64,000 nucleotides of DNA from Vicinamibacterales bacterium. Its GTDB lineage: Bacteria; Acidobacteriota; Vicinamibacteria; Vicinamibacterales; UBA2999. Position 1 is the first letter of the stretch. Each line of letters begins with the position of its first letter. Made by a program: the position numbers and the translations under genes. The stretch is taken from NCBI GenBank assembly GCA_041394705.1, contig JAWKHS010000019.1:69606-133605 (forward strand). The letters are read 5' to 3'. Under the pieces are notes generated by a model. That model was given only the letters and a program-made list of their open reading frames with translations. It made no database searches and was not told the DNA's origin. Of the stretch, positions 38,928 through 45,477 are shown piece after piece.

Positions 38928-40451
38928 ATGCAGCGGGCAAACAGCGTGAGATCGGGCAGGCGTGCGCAGGGCGCGCGTCGATTCATGTGGGCGGCGGTGT
39001 GCGCACTCGTGTGCGCGCTCGCCGCGAGCGCGCCGCCGGCGTTCGCACAGGCGCCCACGGTCAGTCTGAGCAAGGTCGTCGTCAAGCCAGGCGCGGCGAC
39101 GCTCGTAACCGTCTCGGGCATGCCGGGCGCGAGCTTCGCCATTCTCGGCAGCTCGAAGGGCTCGGGCTTCGCGTTCGGCGGCGTGAGCTTCTCGGTGGGT
39201 GCCGACTTCGTCGTGCTCGCGCTGGGCAATCTCGATGGGAGCGGCAAGGCGGTCGTCAGCGTGACGCCGCCGTTTGCCGGCAGCGAACTCGATCGCTACT
39301 ACCTGCAGGCGGCGACGTCGCCGTCGCCCGCGTTCTCGCCGCTCCAACTCGCGACCGGCGTGGTGCTCTTGAACGCGGATCTCAGCGGGCTCGCCGCCGC
39401 GATCGGCGTCGGTCCGCAGGGGCCGCCCGGCCCCCAGGGACCCACTGGACCGCAGGGCCCGGCAGGCGCGGCGGGTCCCCAGGGCACGCCCGGCGCCCAG
39501 GGCCCGGCCGGTCCGGCCGGCGCGGCTGGTCCGGCGGGACCGATGGGATCCGTCGGGCCGGCAGGCCCGCAGGGACCGCAGGGTCCGGCTGGTGCTGATG
39601 GTGCGGTCGGTCTGCAAGGGCCGGCTGGTCCAGTCGGCCCGGCCGGTGCGGATGGCGCGGTAGGTCCGCAAGGGCCGGCTGGTCCGATGGGCCCGGCCGG
39701 TGCGGATGGTGCGGTCGGTCCGCAAGGCCCCGTTGGCCCGATGGGCCCGGCTGGTCCGATGGGCCCGGCCGGTGCGGATGGCGCGATAGGTCCGCAGGGC
39801 CCGGCTGGTCCGGTCGGCCCGGCTGGTGCTGATGGTGCGGTGGGTCCGCAGGGCCCCGTTGGCCCGATGGGCGCGGCCGGTGCGGACGGTGCGGTCGGTC
39901 CGCAAGGGCCGGCTGGTCCGATGGGCCCGGCCGGTGCGGACGGTGCGGTCGGTCCGCAAGGGCCGGCTGGTCCGATGGGCCCGGCCGGTGCGGATGGTGC
40001 GGTGGGTCCGCAGGGCCCGGTTGGCCCGGTGGGCGCGGCCGGTGCGGATGGTGCGGTAGGTCCGCAGGGCCCCGTTGGCCCGATGGGCCCGGCCGGTGCG
40101 GATGGGGCGGCGGGTCCCCAGGGGCCTGCGGGGCCGCAGGGCTCCGCGGGCGCTGCTGGACCGATGGGACCGGCTGGTCCGGCCGGTGCCAACGGCGTCA
40201 GCGGCTATCAGCTCGTCGTGGCCACGCTCGGTCCGAATACCACGACACCGAAGACCGTCACCGCGACGTGTCCCGCGGGCAAGTCGGTCGTCGGCGGCGG
40301 GTTCACGACGAGCGGTCTCACGACGACGCGCGTGACCGAGAACGGCCCGTCCAGCGCCACCGCCTGGTCGGCGATGGTCGGCGAGGGGCAGACAGGCACG
40401 CCGACCTGGACGCTGACGGTCACGGCGATCTGCGTCACCGCCGTACCGTAG
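38928..40451 (+). CDS. Secreted collagen-like (Gly-X-Y) repeat protein
   Basis: A 507-residue exported protein. After an Arg-rich start and a hydrophobic signal segment (FMWAAVCALVCALAAS, cleaved near ...AFAQ) comes a ~120-residue beta-type N-terminal domain, then 88 uninterrupted Gly-X-Y triplets (residues 162-425), and an 82-residue C-terminal domain. The collagen part contains ten copies of an 18-residue unit, GADGAVGPQGPAGPMGPA, one enlarged by six residues. It is Pro-rich at X, while Y positions are mostly Ala, Gln and Met. A triple helix is likely, extending roughly 75 nm if straight. The start is the ATG after AAGGAG; longer frames enter the upstream hairpins. It converges with a secreted metalloprotease gene. 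Role unknown; bacterial collagens often serve in adhesion or surface filaments. Confidence 0.92.
   Translation: MQRANSVRSGRRAQGARRFMWAAVCALVCALAASAPPAFAQAPTVSLSKVVVKPGAATLVTVSGMPGASFAILGSSKGSGFAFGGVSFSVGADFVVLALGNLDGSGKAVVSVTPPFAGSELDRYYLQAATSPSPAFSPLQLATGVVLLNADLSGLAAAIGVGPQGPPGPQGPTGPQGPAGAAGPQGTPGAQGPAGPAGAAGPAGPMGSVGPAGPQGPQGPAGADGAVGLQGPAGPVGPAGADGAVGPQGPAGPMGPAGADGAVGPQGPVGPMGPAGPMGPAGADGAIGPQGPAGPVGPAGADGAVGPQGPVGPMGAAGADGAVGPQGPAGPMGPAGADGAVGPQGPAGPMGPAGADGAVGPQGPVGPVGAAGADGAVGPQGPVGPMGPAGADGAAGPQGPAGPQGSAGAAGPMGPAGPAGANGVSGYQLVVATLGPNTTTPKTVTATCPAGKSVVGGGFTTSGLTTTRVTENGPSSATAWSAMVGEGQTGTPTWTLTVTAICVTAVP
39579..40172 (+). repeat. 54-bp tandem DNA repeats encoding collagen units
   Basis: About ten imperfect 54-bp units encode the GADGA-type 18-residue blocks of the collagen-like protein, one with an 18-bp insertion. 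The units differ mostly at third positions and a few X/Y codons. Such arrays vary in copy number by slippage or recombination. Confidence 0.85.
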
Positions 40452-40479
40452 GCGCATCGCGCGCGAACGAGGTCTCGAG

Positions 40480-40511
40480 GCGGCCCGGCCGGCAGATGTC
40501 CGGCGGGCCGC
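40480..40511. terminator. GC-rich hairpin between convergent genes
   Basis: GCGGCCC (40480-40486) pairs with 40505-40511, and an inner GCCGG/CCGGC stem pairs with one bulge; the loop is 7 nt. It lies 28 nt after the collagen-gene stop and 15 nt after the protease stop on the other strand, so it may serve both, but no T-run is present. Confidence 0.4.
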
Positions 40512-40526
40512 GTCGCGCGTACACGC

Positions 40527-42332
40527 TCAGGGCACGACGACCATGATCTCGGGCGAGGCCGGTCCCGCGCCGGCCCCGTTCTCTGCGACCGCGCGCACGA
40601 AGTAGGTGCCGGGCGGGACGCCCTGCGCGGCAATCGAGGTCTGCGCCACGGCGATGCGCGCCGTCGGGCGATCGGGTGACACGCCCACGAGCAGGGCGTA
40701 ACGCGACACGCCGGGTCCGCCCGGCGGCGGCTGCCACGCGAGCCGCACCGCGCCGCCGGGGCCCGCGGCGGCGAGCAGGCCGATCGGGGCGCCGGGCAGG
40801 CCGTCGCCCACGACGACCACGACGTCGTGACTGGGCGCGCTCTCACCGTGCGCATTCGCGGCCACGACCCTGACGTAGTACACGCCGCGGCCCACGCCGT
40901 CGACGACGAGGCCCGGCGTGCCGACGGCGACCTGGCCGATGTCCGCCGCGCCAGGAGCGCTGCCCGCGATCAGTCTGAACGCGGAGGCGGCCGGACCGAG
41001 CGATGGCATCCAGGCGAGCGCCACGCGCGATCCCGACACGACCGCCGTGAGCCCGCCGGGAGTGCCAGGCGGGCCCGGCGTCGTCGCAGCCGCCGGATAC
41101 GGCTCCGCCAGCGCGCTCAGATCCGCCGGTTGCAGGGGCAGCGACTCGGTCCGGTTCACGCACGCCGGATCCAGCCACGCCGACATGACGGCGTCCGGCG
41201 TGTCCACGTGCGGCAGGCCGATCGCGTGGCCGAGCTCGTGCGTCAGGATCTGTTCGTAGCAGCCGGTGCTGAGCCAGGCGAACTTGGACGCGGTGTTGTC
41301 GAGGACGACCATGCCCCGGGTGTGCTTGCCGAACGCGGTGCCTCCCACGACGCGGACCTCGGTGGTCGAGTAATAGGCGCCCCCGAGGGCGAGCACGGGA
41401 CTCGTGTCCGCGATCTCGTCGCACGGATCGCCGTAGGTCACCGAGATGCGGCCGTCGTCCGGCTCGCCGTTGGCGAAGCAGCGGGGCCCTCGCAGGACGC
41501 CCGGCTGCACCAGCAGCGGACTCCGGCCGCTCCACGCGGCCGCGGCCCGCACGAGTTGTCCGAGACCGCCGCCCGGAAAGAGCGGATGGCCGCCGGACTC
41601 CGAGTCCACGGCGATCGGCACGCCCCAGTCGGCCTCGTGCCAGCGTCCCCGCACGGGTGCCTGCACGGCCGGCGGAGGCGCCGCGGGTGCGCCGCCTGGC
41701 GCCTCCCCGGCCTGGGCCGGTCCCGGCATGGGCAGGCGCACGACGGTGCCGGCGAGGGCGCCGAGCGCGTCCAGGTCGGCGGCGGTGGCGGCTGGCGCGG
41801 TCCCCGGTGCCTCGCCCGCGTCCCGGCGGACCACGCGGAGCCCGGAGGCATCGGCGAGCGTCCACTTGCCGCGGTCCAGGCCCGTGACCGAGAGGGAATG
41901 ATCGCGGGGACGGACGTCCACCAGGACGAACACCGTCTCTCCGGCCGCGAAGCGGGCCTGGCCGCCGATCGCCAGCGTTTCCCCGTCCAGCGTGCCGCCG
42001 AGCAGCTTCAGCTCGACGGCGCGCGGGGAGGCGCCGAAGCCCCAGGCCCGTTCCACCTCGAGCGTCACGTGGGTATAGGGAGCGTTCACGGCCGGGTCGC
42101 GGCGGACCTCCACCGTACGCACGACGCCGCGGATGGCCCCCGCGCTGGCGCGTGCGAGCGCCTCGTCCGATGCGCGGCCCGCGAGGGCGGCGAGGTCGGG
42201 CGCGCCGGTGGTGAGGAGGGTCGCCAGTGCCGCCGGCAGGGCCAGGGCGGCAAACGGCCGGCTCACGATTGTTCGCGCAGGCGCACGCTGGGGCCCGCGC
42301 CGCGGGCGCCCCGTCTCCGTCCGGCCGCTCAC
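40527..42332 (-). CDS. Secreted metzincin-type metalloprotease with two fibronectin III-like domains
   Basis: A 601-residue exported protein. After a ~25-residue Arg-rich start there is a signal-like hydrophobic stretch, a beta-rich N-domain (about 60-170), and a metalloprotease domain with the extended zinc motif HELGHAIGLPH (residues 365-375), as in matrixin/M10-like metzincins. It is followed by a Met (AVMSAWLD) that could form the Met-turn. The C-terminal ~180 residues contain two FN3-like repeats (beginning PGTPGGLTAVVSG and PGAPIGLLAAAG). The start is GTG with GAAGG 3 nt upstream; GTG at 42266, just before the signal sequence, is an alternative. It converges with the collagen-like gene and is divergent from a bEBP-like gene. 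A sigma54-like promoter remnant lies at 42363-42378. Confidence 0.88.
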   Translation of the reverse strand: MSGRTETGRPRRGPQRAPARTIVSRPFAALALPAALATLLTTGAPDLAALAGRASDEALARASAGAIRGVVRTVEVRRDPAVNAPYTHVTLEVERAWGFGASPRAVELKLLGGTLDGETLAIGGQARFAAGETVFVLVDVRPRDHSLSVTGLDRGKWTLADASGLRVVRRDAGEAPGTAPAATAADLDALGALAGTVVRLPMPGPAQAGEAPGGAPAAPPPAVQAPVRGRWHEADWGVPIAVDSESGGHPLFPGGGLGQLVRAAAAWSGRSPLLVQPGVLRGPRCFANGEPDDGRISVTYGDPCDEIADTSPVLALGGAYYSTTEVRVVGGTAFGKHTRGMVVLDNTASKFAWLSTGCYEQILTHELGHAIGLPHVDTPDAVMSAWLDPACVNRTESLPLQPADLSALAEPYPAAATTPGPPGTPGGLTAVVSGSRVALAWMPSLGPAASAFRLIAGSAPGAADIGQVAVGTPGLVVDGVGRGVYYVRVVAANAHGESAPSHDVVVVVGDGLPGAPIGLLAAAGPGGAVRLAWQPPPGGPGVSRYALLVGVSPDRPTARIAVAQTSIAAQGVPPGTYFVRAVAENGAGAGPASPEIMVVVP

Positions 42333-42338
42333 GTGCCT

Positions 42339-42416
42339 TCAATCGGCCGGGCCCCGCCCGGCTTCAAGCCCGGGGCCAGCGTCTGGACTCAAGCCTCGCG
42401 GCGGGTGGCCGATTGA
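42339..42416. repeat. Widely spaced inverted repeat in divergent control region
   Basis: TCAATCGGCC (42339-42348) and its exact complement GGCCGATTGA (42407-42416) bracket the intergenic region, extending to 11 of 12 when flanks are included. Between them lies another palindrome, GGCTTCAAGCC (about 42359-42369). The geometry suits a regulator that binds both sides of a divergent promoter. Confidence 0.6.
42363..42378 (-). promoter_or_regulatory. Sigma54-like promoter candidate of the metalloprotease
   Basis: Minus-strand TGGCCCC-GGGC-TTGAA has the exact length and GG/TTG pattern of the TGGCACG-N4-TTGCW consensus, but the usually invariant C of the -12 GC is A. The predicted start would lie about 20 nt before the GTG at 42332. 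The divergent gene encodes a bEBP-like ATPase, which gives context, but the defect at -12 keeps this tentative. Confidence 0.3.
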
Positions 42417-42449
42417 GGATTGCGGAAGCGTCCCGGGGTGGCTGATGTC

Positions 42450-43397
42450 ATGAGGCGAAGTTCCGTGCCGGTCGTTGCGGGCCGGGTCCTGGATGGTCAG
42501 CAGTCGTTCGGTCGTGCCCGTGACGAGAGCGCGGCCTGGCAGGGGCTCGTGGCCCGGTCGCCGGCCATGGCGGCCCTCTGGCGCATCGTCGACCACCTCG
42601 CGCCCGCGGCCCGGGCCACCCTCGTCACGGGGGACACCGGCACGGGCAAGACGCTGCTCGCGGACGTCGCGCTCCGGCTTGGTCCGTGCCGCGGCGAGCC
42701 CGTCGTCGTCCTCGACCCCGCCGCCGACGCGCACGCCCTGCGCCGCCTCCGGCAGACGGCCGCCGGCTCCCGGACGCCCGTGTCGTGCGCGGTCTCCGAC
42801 CTGACCGCGCTGTCACCCGACGCGCAGGCGATCCTCGCCCGGGCACTGGCGAACGCCGAAGCCCGCGACCCCGGGCAGGGGCTGCACGTGATCGCGGTGA
42901 GCCGCGTCGACCCGCAGGAGGCGGTGCACTCTGGCCGGGTCGATCCGCGGCTGTACTACCGGCTCGCGACCGCGCGGTACCACATGCCACCGCTCGCCGC
43001 GCGCGTGGACGACATCCCCGACCTGGCCGCGGTGTTCCTGCGCGAGGCGAGCCGGCGCAGCGGCCTCGCGCCGCGGACGCTGACCGCGGCGGCCACCGAC
43101 GTGCTGGTCGCGCGCACGTGGCCGGGCAATGCGCGCGAGCTCCGCAACGTGGTGACGCGGGCGGCCGCGCTCGCCGACGACGGCGTGATCGGGGTGCAGA
43201 CGATCAGGGAGGCGTGCGGCCTTGACGCGGTGGCCGCGCCGGCGCGTCAAGGCCGGCTACCGGAACGGGATCTGGCGGATCTGCACCGCGTGTCCGCGGC
43301 GCTCTCGTCGACGGGTGGGAACAAGTCGGCGGCGGCCCTGCAGCTCGGTGTGAGCCGCCGCTCGTTCTATCGAATGCTGGAGCGCCTGGGCGCGTGA
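42450..43397 (+). CDS. Degenerate sigma54-activator-like AAA+ protein with Fis-type HTH
   Basis: A 315-residue protein related to bacterial enhancer-binding proteins. It has Walker A GDTGTGKT (residues 61-68), the sensor/arginine region DPRLYYRLATARYHMPPL, the lid segment with WPGNARELRNVV, and a C-terminal Fis/HTH_8 helix-turn-helix ending SRRSFYRMLERLGA. There is no receiver or sensory domain. The stretch between Walker A and the Q..L helix is about 40 residues instead of about 75: the GAFTGA loop and a recognisable Walker B (GTLFLDE) are missing. It therefore probably cannot remodel sigma54 holoenzyme and may act as a plain DNA-binding regulator. The start is ATG after GGGGTGG; an in-frame TTG lies 30 nt upstream. 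Divergent from the metalloprotease. Confidence 0.8.
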   Translation: MRRSSVPVVAGRVLDGQQSFGRARDESAAWQGLVARSPAMAALWRIVDHLAPAARATLVTGDTGTGKTLLADVALRLGPCRGEPVVVLDPAADAHALRRLRQTAAGSRTPVSCAVSDLTALSPDAQAILARALANAEARDPGQGLHVIAVSRVDPQEAVHSGRVDPRLYYRLATARYHMPPLAARVDDIPDLAAVFLREASRRSGLAPRTLTAAATDVLVARTWPGNARELRNVVTRAAALADDGVIGVQTIREACGLDAVAAPARQGRLPERDLADLHRVSAALSSTGGNKSAAALQLGVSRRSFYRMLERLGA

Positions 43398-43430
43398 CCG
43401 TCCGGTCCCGCGCCAGGCGGCGGTGTGCGG

Positions 43431-44348
43431 CTAGCTGCCGCTCTTGAAGCGGAAGGACCCGTCTTCGAGGCGCTCGCGGTACGGCGTGTGGCAGGTGCCG
43501 CACGACGACCCGACGGACGCCGCCGCGGTCTTGGCCGCATCCCACGACCCGCTCTTCGCGGCCTTCTCCACGGCCAGGACGCTGGCGCGGGCGTCGGCCG
43601 CCCACTTCGCGCCGTCCATCTTGCCGCGCTTCTTCATGAAGGTCTCGGCCTCCGTGAAGGCCGCGGTCAGCGACGCGATGTTCTTCGTCGCCAGCTCGAG
43701 GTTGGAGCCGTCCGCCCCCTTGCGCAGCTCGCCCGAGGCGCCGGGGAGGCCGCGCATCGCCTTCTGCAGCGCCTCCTCGTCGGGCGTCATCGGCGGCGGG
43801 ATGAAGCGCGCCAGGTCCAGCATCTTGTCGTTGACGACCGACGTGGCGAGCACGACCGGCTTGCCCGCGTACTTCGCGGCATTGGCGCCGAGGTCCTGCG
43901 CGTGGGCCTTGGACTTGGCGGCGACCGCCGCGGCGTCGTACTTCATGAGCAGGCCGATCACGGTGACGTAGGTGTTGGGCGTGACCGGGTCGCTGAGGCG
44001 TTGCGCGAGCACGAGCACGTCCGGCGCGCTCTTCGTCTTGTCCTGATCCACCGTGAAGGCCAGCGTGCCGAGCTGCTGGTCGACGATGCCCGTCATGGCC
44101 ACGTACTCGCCCATCCACTGATCGGGCCGGGCTGCGACCGAGCTGGCCGCGACGGGCACGATCGCGCGCGTCGGCGGCGGGAGCGTGCCCGGGGCGGCGG
44201 CGGGTGCCTGACCGCCCGGCGCGGGCCGCTGTCCACCCCCGGCCGGCTGTTGTTGTGCGGCCGCGATCGCGATCGACGCGACGGCCACGGTCGATACCAT
44301 CGCGGCGAACCCGCGCCGGCGCGACGCGGAGGAACGAGCAATCGTCAT
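43431..44348 (-). CDS. Exported monohaem cytochrome c (cytochrome c-prime-like C-terminus)
   Basis: A 305-residue protein with a signal sequence (MVSTVAVASIAIAAA region), a Gln/Pro/Gly-rich linker, an N-terminal domain with strands around residues 65-150 of unknown fold, and a helical C-terminal domain carrying one haem-binding CGTCH (residues 283-287) near the terminus, as in cytochrome c-prime-type four-helix bundles. It probably acts in the periplasm as an electron carrier or gas sensor. The start is ATG with GGAG 9 nt upstream. It converges with the bEBP-like gene and is divergent from 44435. An electron link to the nearby formate dehydrogenase operon is possible but unproven. Confidence 0.85.
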   Translation of the reverse strand: MTIARSSASRRRGFAAMVSTVAVASIAIAAAQQQPAGGGQRPAPGGQAPAAAPGTLPPPTRAIVPVAASSVAARPDQWMGEYVAMTGIVDQQLGTLAFTVDQDKTKSAPDVLVLAQRLSDPVTPNTYVTVIGLLMKYDAAAVAAKSKAHAQDLGANAAKYAGKPVVLATSVVNDKMLDLARFIPPPMTPDEEALQKAMRGLPGASGELRKGADGSNLELATKNIASLTAAFTEAETFMKKRGKMDGAKWAADARASVLAVEKAAKSGSWDAAKTAAASVGSSCGTCHTPYRERLEDGSFRFKSGS

Positions 44349-44434
44349 CTGGGGCACTCCTTCCAAAACGCGCTCATGATACCTCGCCGCCCCTGGCCCG
44401 GCAGTGGGATCGCGCCATAATTGCTTGTATTCGA

Positions 44435-45148
44435 ATGTCCACGGACGTGGCCGGCTGGGTGATCGCGTTCGCCGTCCTGGCGCAGGGCGCCCCGTGCGCG
44501 CCGGAGGCGCTGGCGCTCGACGACCGCGCCGCCGCGCTCGTGGCGGTCGGCGACGACGCGGAGGCCGACCGCGTGCTGCGCGCCGGGTACGCGGATGCCG
44601 CGGCCTGCCCGGCCGTCGTCCTCGCCGCGTGGAGCTGGCAGGGATGGCTGGCCGCGAGACGGGCCGAGCCGACCGGCGGCCGCCCGGAGAATCTGGCGCC
44701 CGCGGCCGATGCCGCCGCCCGGCTGGCGACACTCGGCAGCGCGACCTCGCCCGCCGCGTACGCCACCGCCGTGATCCGTGCCGCCGAGGCGGCGGCACAG
44801 GACGAGCGCGACGAGATGGCGCTCTGGCTGGATCACGCCCACGCGCTCTCGCAGCGGCTGGCGCTGGGGGCCGATGCGCCGCGCTGGCCGCTGCCGATCG
44901 ACACGGCCGAGGGACTGCTCTGGCTCGCCGTCGACGACTTCGAACAGGCGCTCGCGGCATTCGAACGGGCCGTGGCGGCGAACGACACGCCGGTCGCGTG
45001 GCTCGGGTTCGCCAGGGCCATGGACGGTCTCGGCCGTGAGGCGCAGGCGTGCGCGGCGCTCAGGCGGGCCGCCGGCACGGGGCCGTCCGCCGGGAATGGG
45101 CGCGCGGCCGCGACGGCGCGGGAACGACTGCGGAGCGCGTGCCCCTGA
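44435..45148 (+). CDS. TPR-like helical protein of unknown function
   Basis: A 237-residue Ala-rich protein with an N-terminal hydrophobic stretch (VAGWVIAFAVLAQG) that could be a signal peptide, followed by helical repeats. The segment WLAVDDFEQALAAFERAVAAN reads as a TPR-like helix pair divided over two turns. Two Cys near the N-terminus and one at the extreme C-terminus are notable. The ATG is 13 nt after CATAAT (44416-44421), with no ribosome-binding site. Its stop overlaps the start of an 83-residue gene (TGATG). I do not recognise a specific family. Confidence 0.7.
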   Translation: MSTDVAGWVIAFAVLAQGAPCAPEALALDDRAAALVAVGDDAEADRVLRAGYADAAACPAVVLAAWSWQGWLAARRAEPTGGRPENLAPAADAAARLATLGSATSPAAYATAVIRAAEAAAQDERDEMALWLDHAHALSQRLALGADAPRWPLPIDTAEGLLWLAVDDFEQALAAFERAVAANDTPVAWLGFARAMDGLGREAQACAALRRAAGTGPSAGNGRAAATARERLRSACP

Positions 45149-45399
45149 TGCCCGACTATCGGCCCGAGATTCTCGACGCCCTGGCCGCGCACGGCCTCGT
45201 GCCCGCGCCCACCACGGAGCCCGCCCTCCTGCGCAGGACCGTGAGCCGCCTGTACCGGTACGAGATCCGGGTGCTGCGGGACCGCTGCCGGGCCGGCGAC
45301 TTCCCGGTCCGGGACCTGGCCGGCCGGGTGGTGGCGCTCCGCCGCCGCTACCTGCTCCTGTCCACGCCCATCGACCGCTGGACGATCGACCCCGGCTGA
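45148..45399 (+). CDS. Hypothetical 83-residue protein
   Basis: A short basic, Arg-rich protein (starts MPDYRPEILDALAAHG), probably all-helical, with no signal peptide or membrane segment. Its ATG overlaps the stop of the TPR-like gene, and a formate dehydrogenase operon starts 78 nt downstream. The frame's conserved-looking N-terminus, and a Tyr/Arg-rich centre (RLYRYEIRVLRDRC), suggest a real gene. A fixed position next to fdh genes in other genomes would support a role as an accessory protein. Function unknown. Confidence 0.65.
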   Translation: MPDYRPEILDALAAHGLVPAPTTEPALLRRTVSRLYRYEIRVLRDRCRAGDFPVRDLAGRVVALRRRYLLLSTPIDRWTIDPG

Positions 45400-45464
45400 G
45401 CCACGGGCGGGCGGCGCGCGCCGAGACCGGATCCGGCGGCGCGAACGGGCGTAAACCTGCGTGC

Positions 45465-45470
45465 TACTCT
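45465..45470 (+). promoter_or_regulatory. -10 element of formate dehydrogenase operon (leaderless candidate)
   Basis: TACTCT lies 7 nt before the ATG at 45478, without a Shine-Dalgarno sequence. No convincing -35. Confidence 0.4.
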
Positions 45471-45477
45471 TTCGCGT

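Noticed and set aside
39411..40202. Regular repeats as a CRISPR array
   Set aside because: The repeats are in frame, encode Gly-X-Y triplets, and have no unique spacers between identical repeats.
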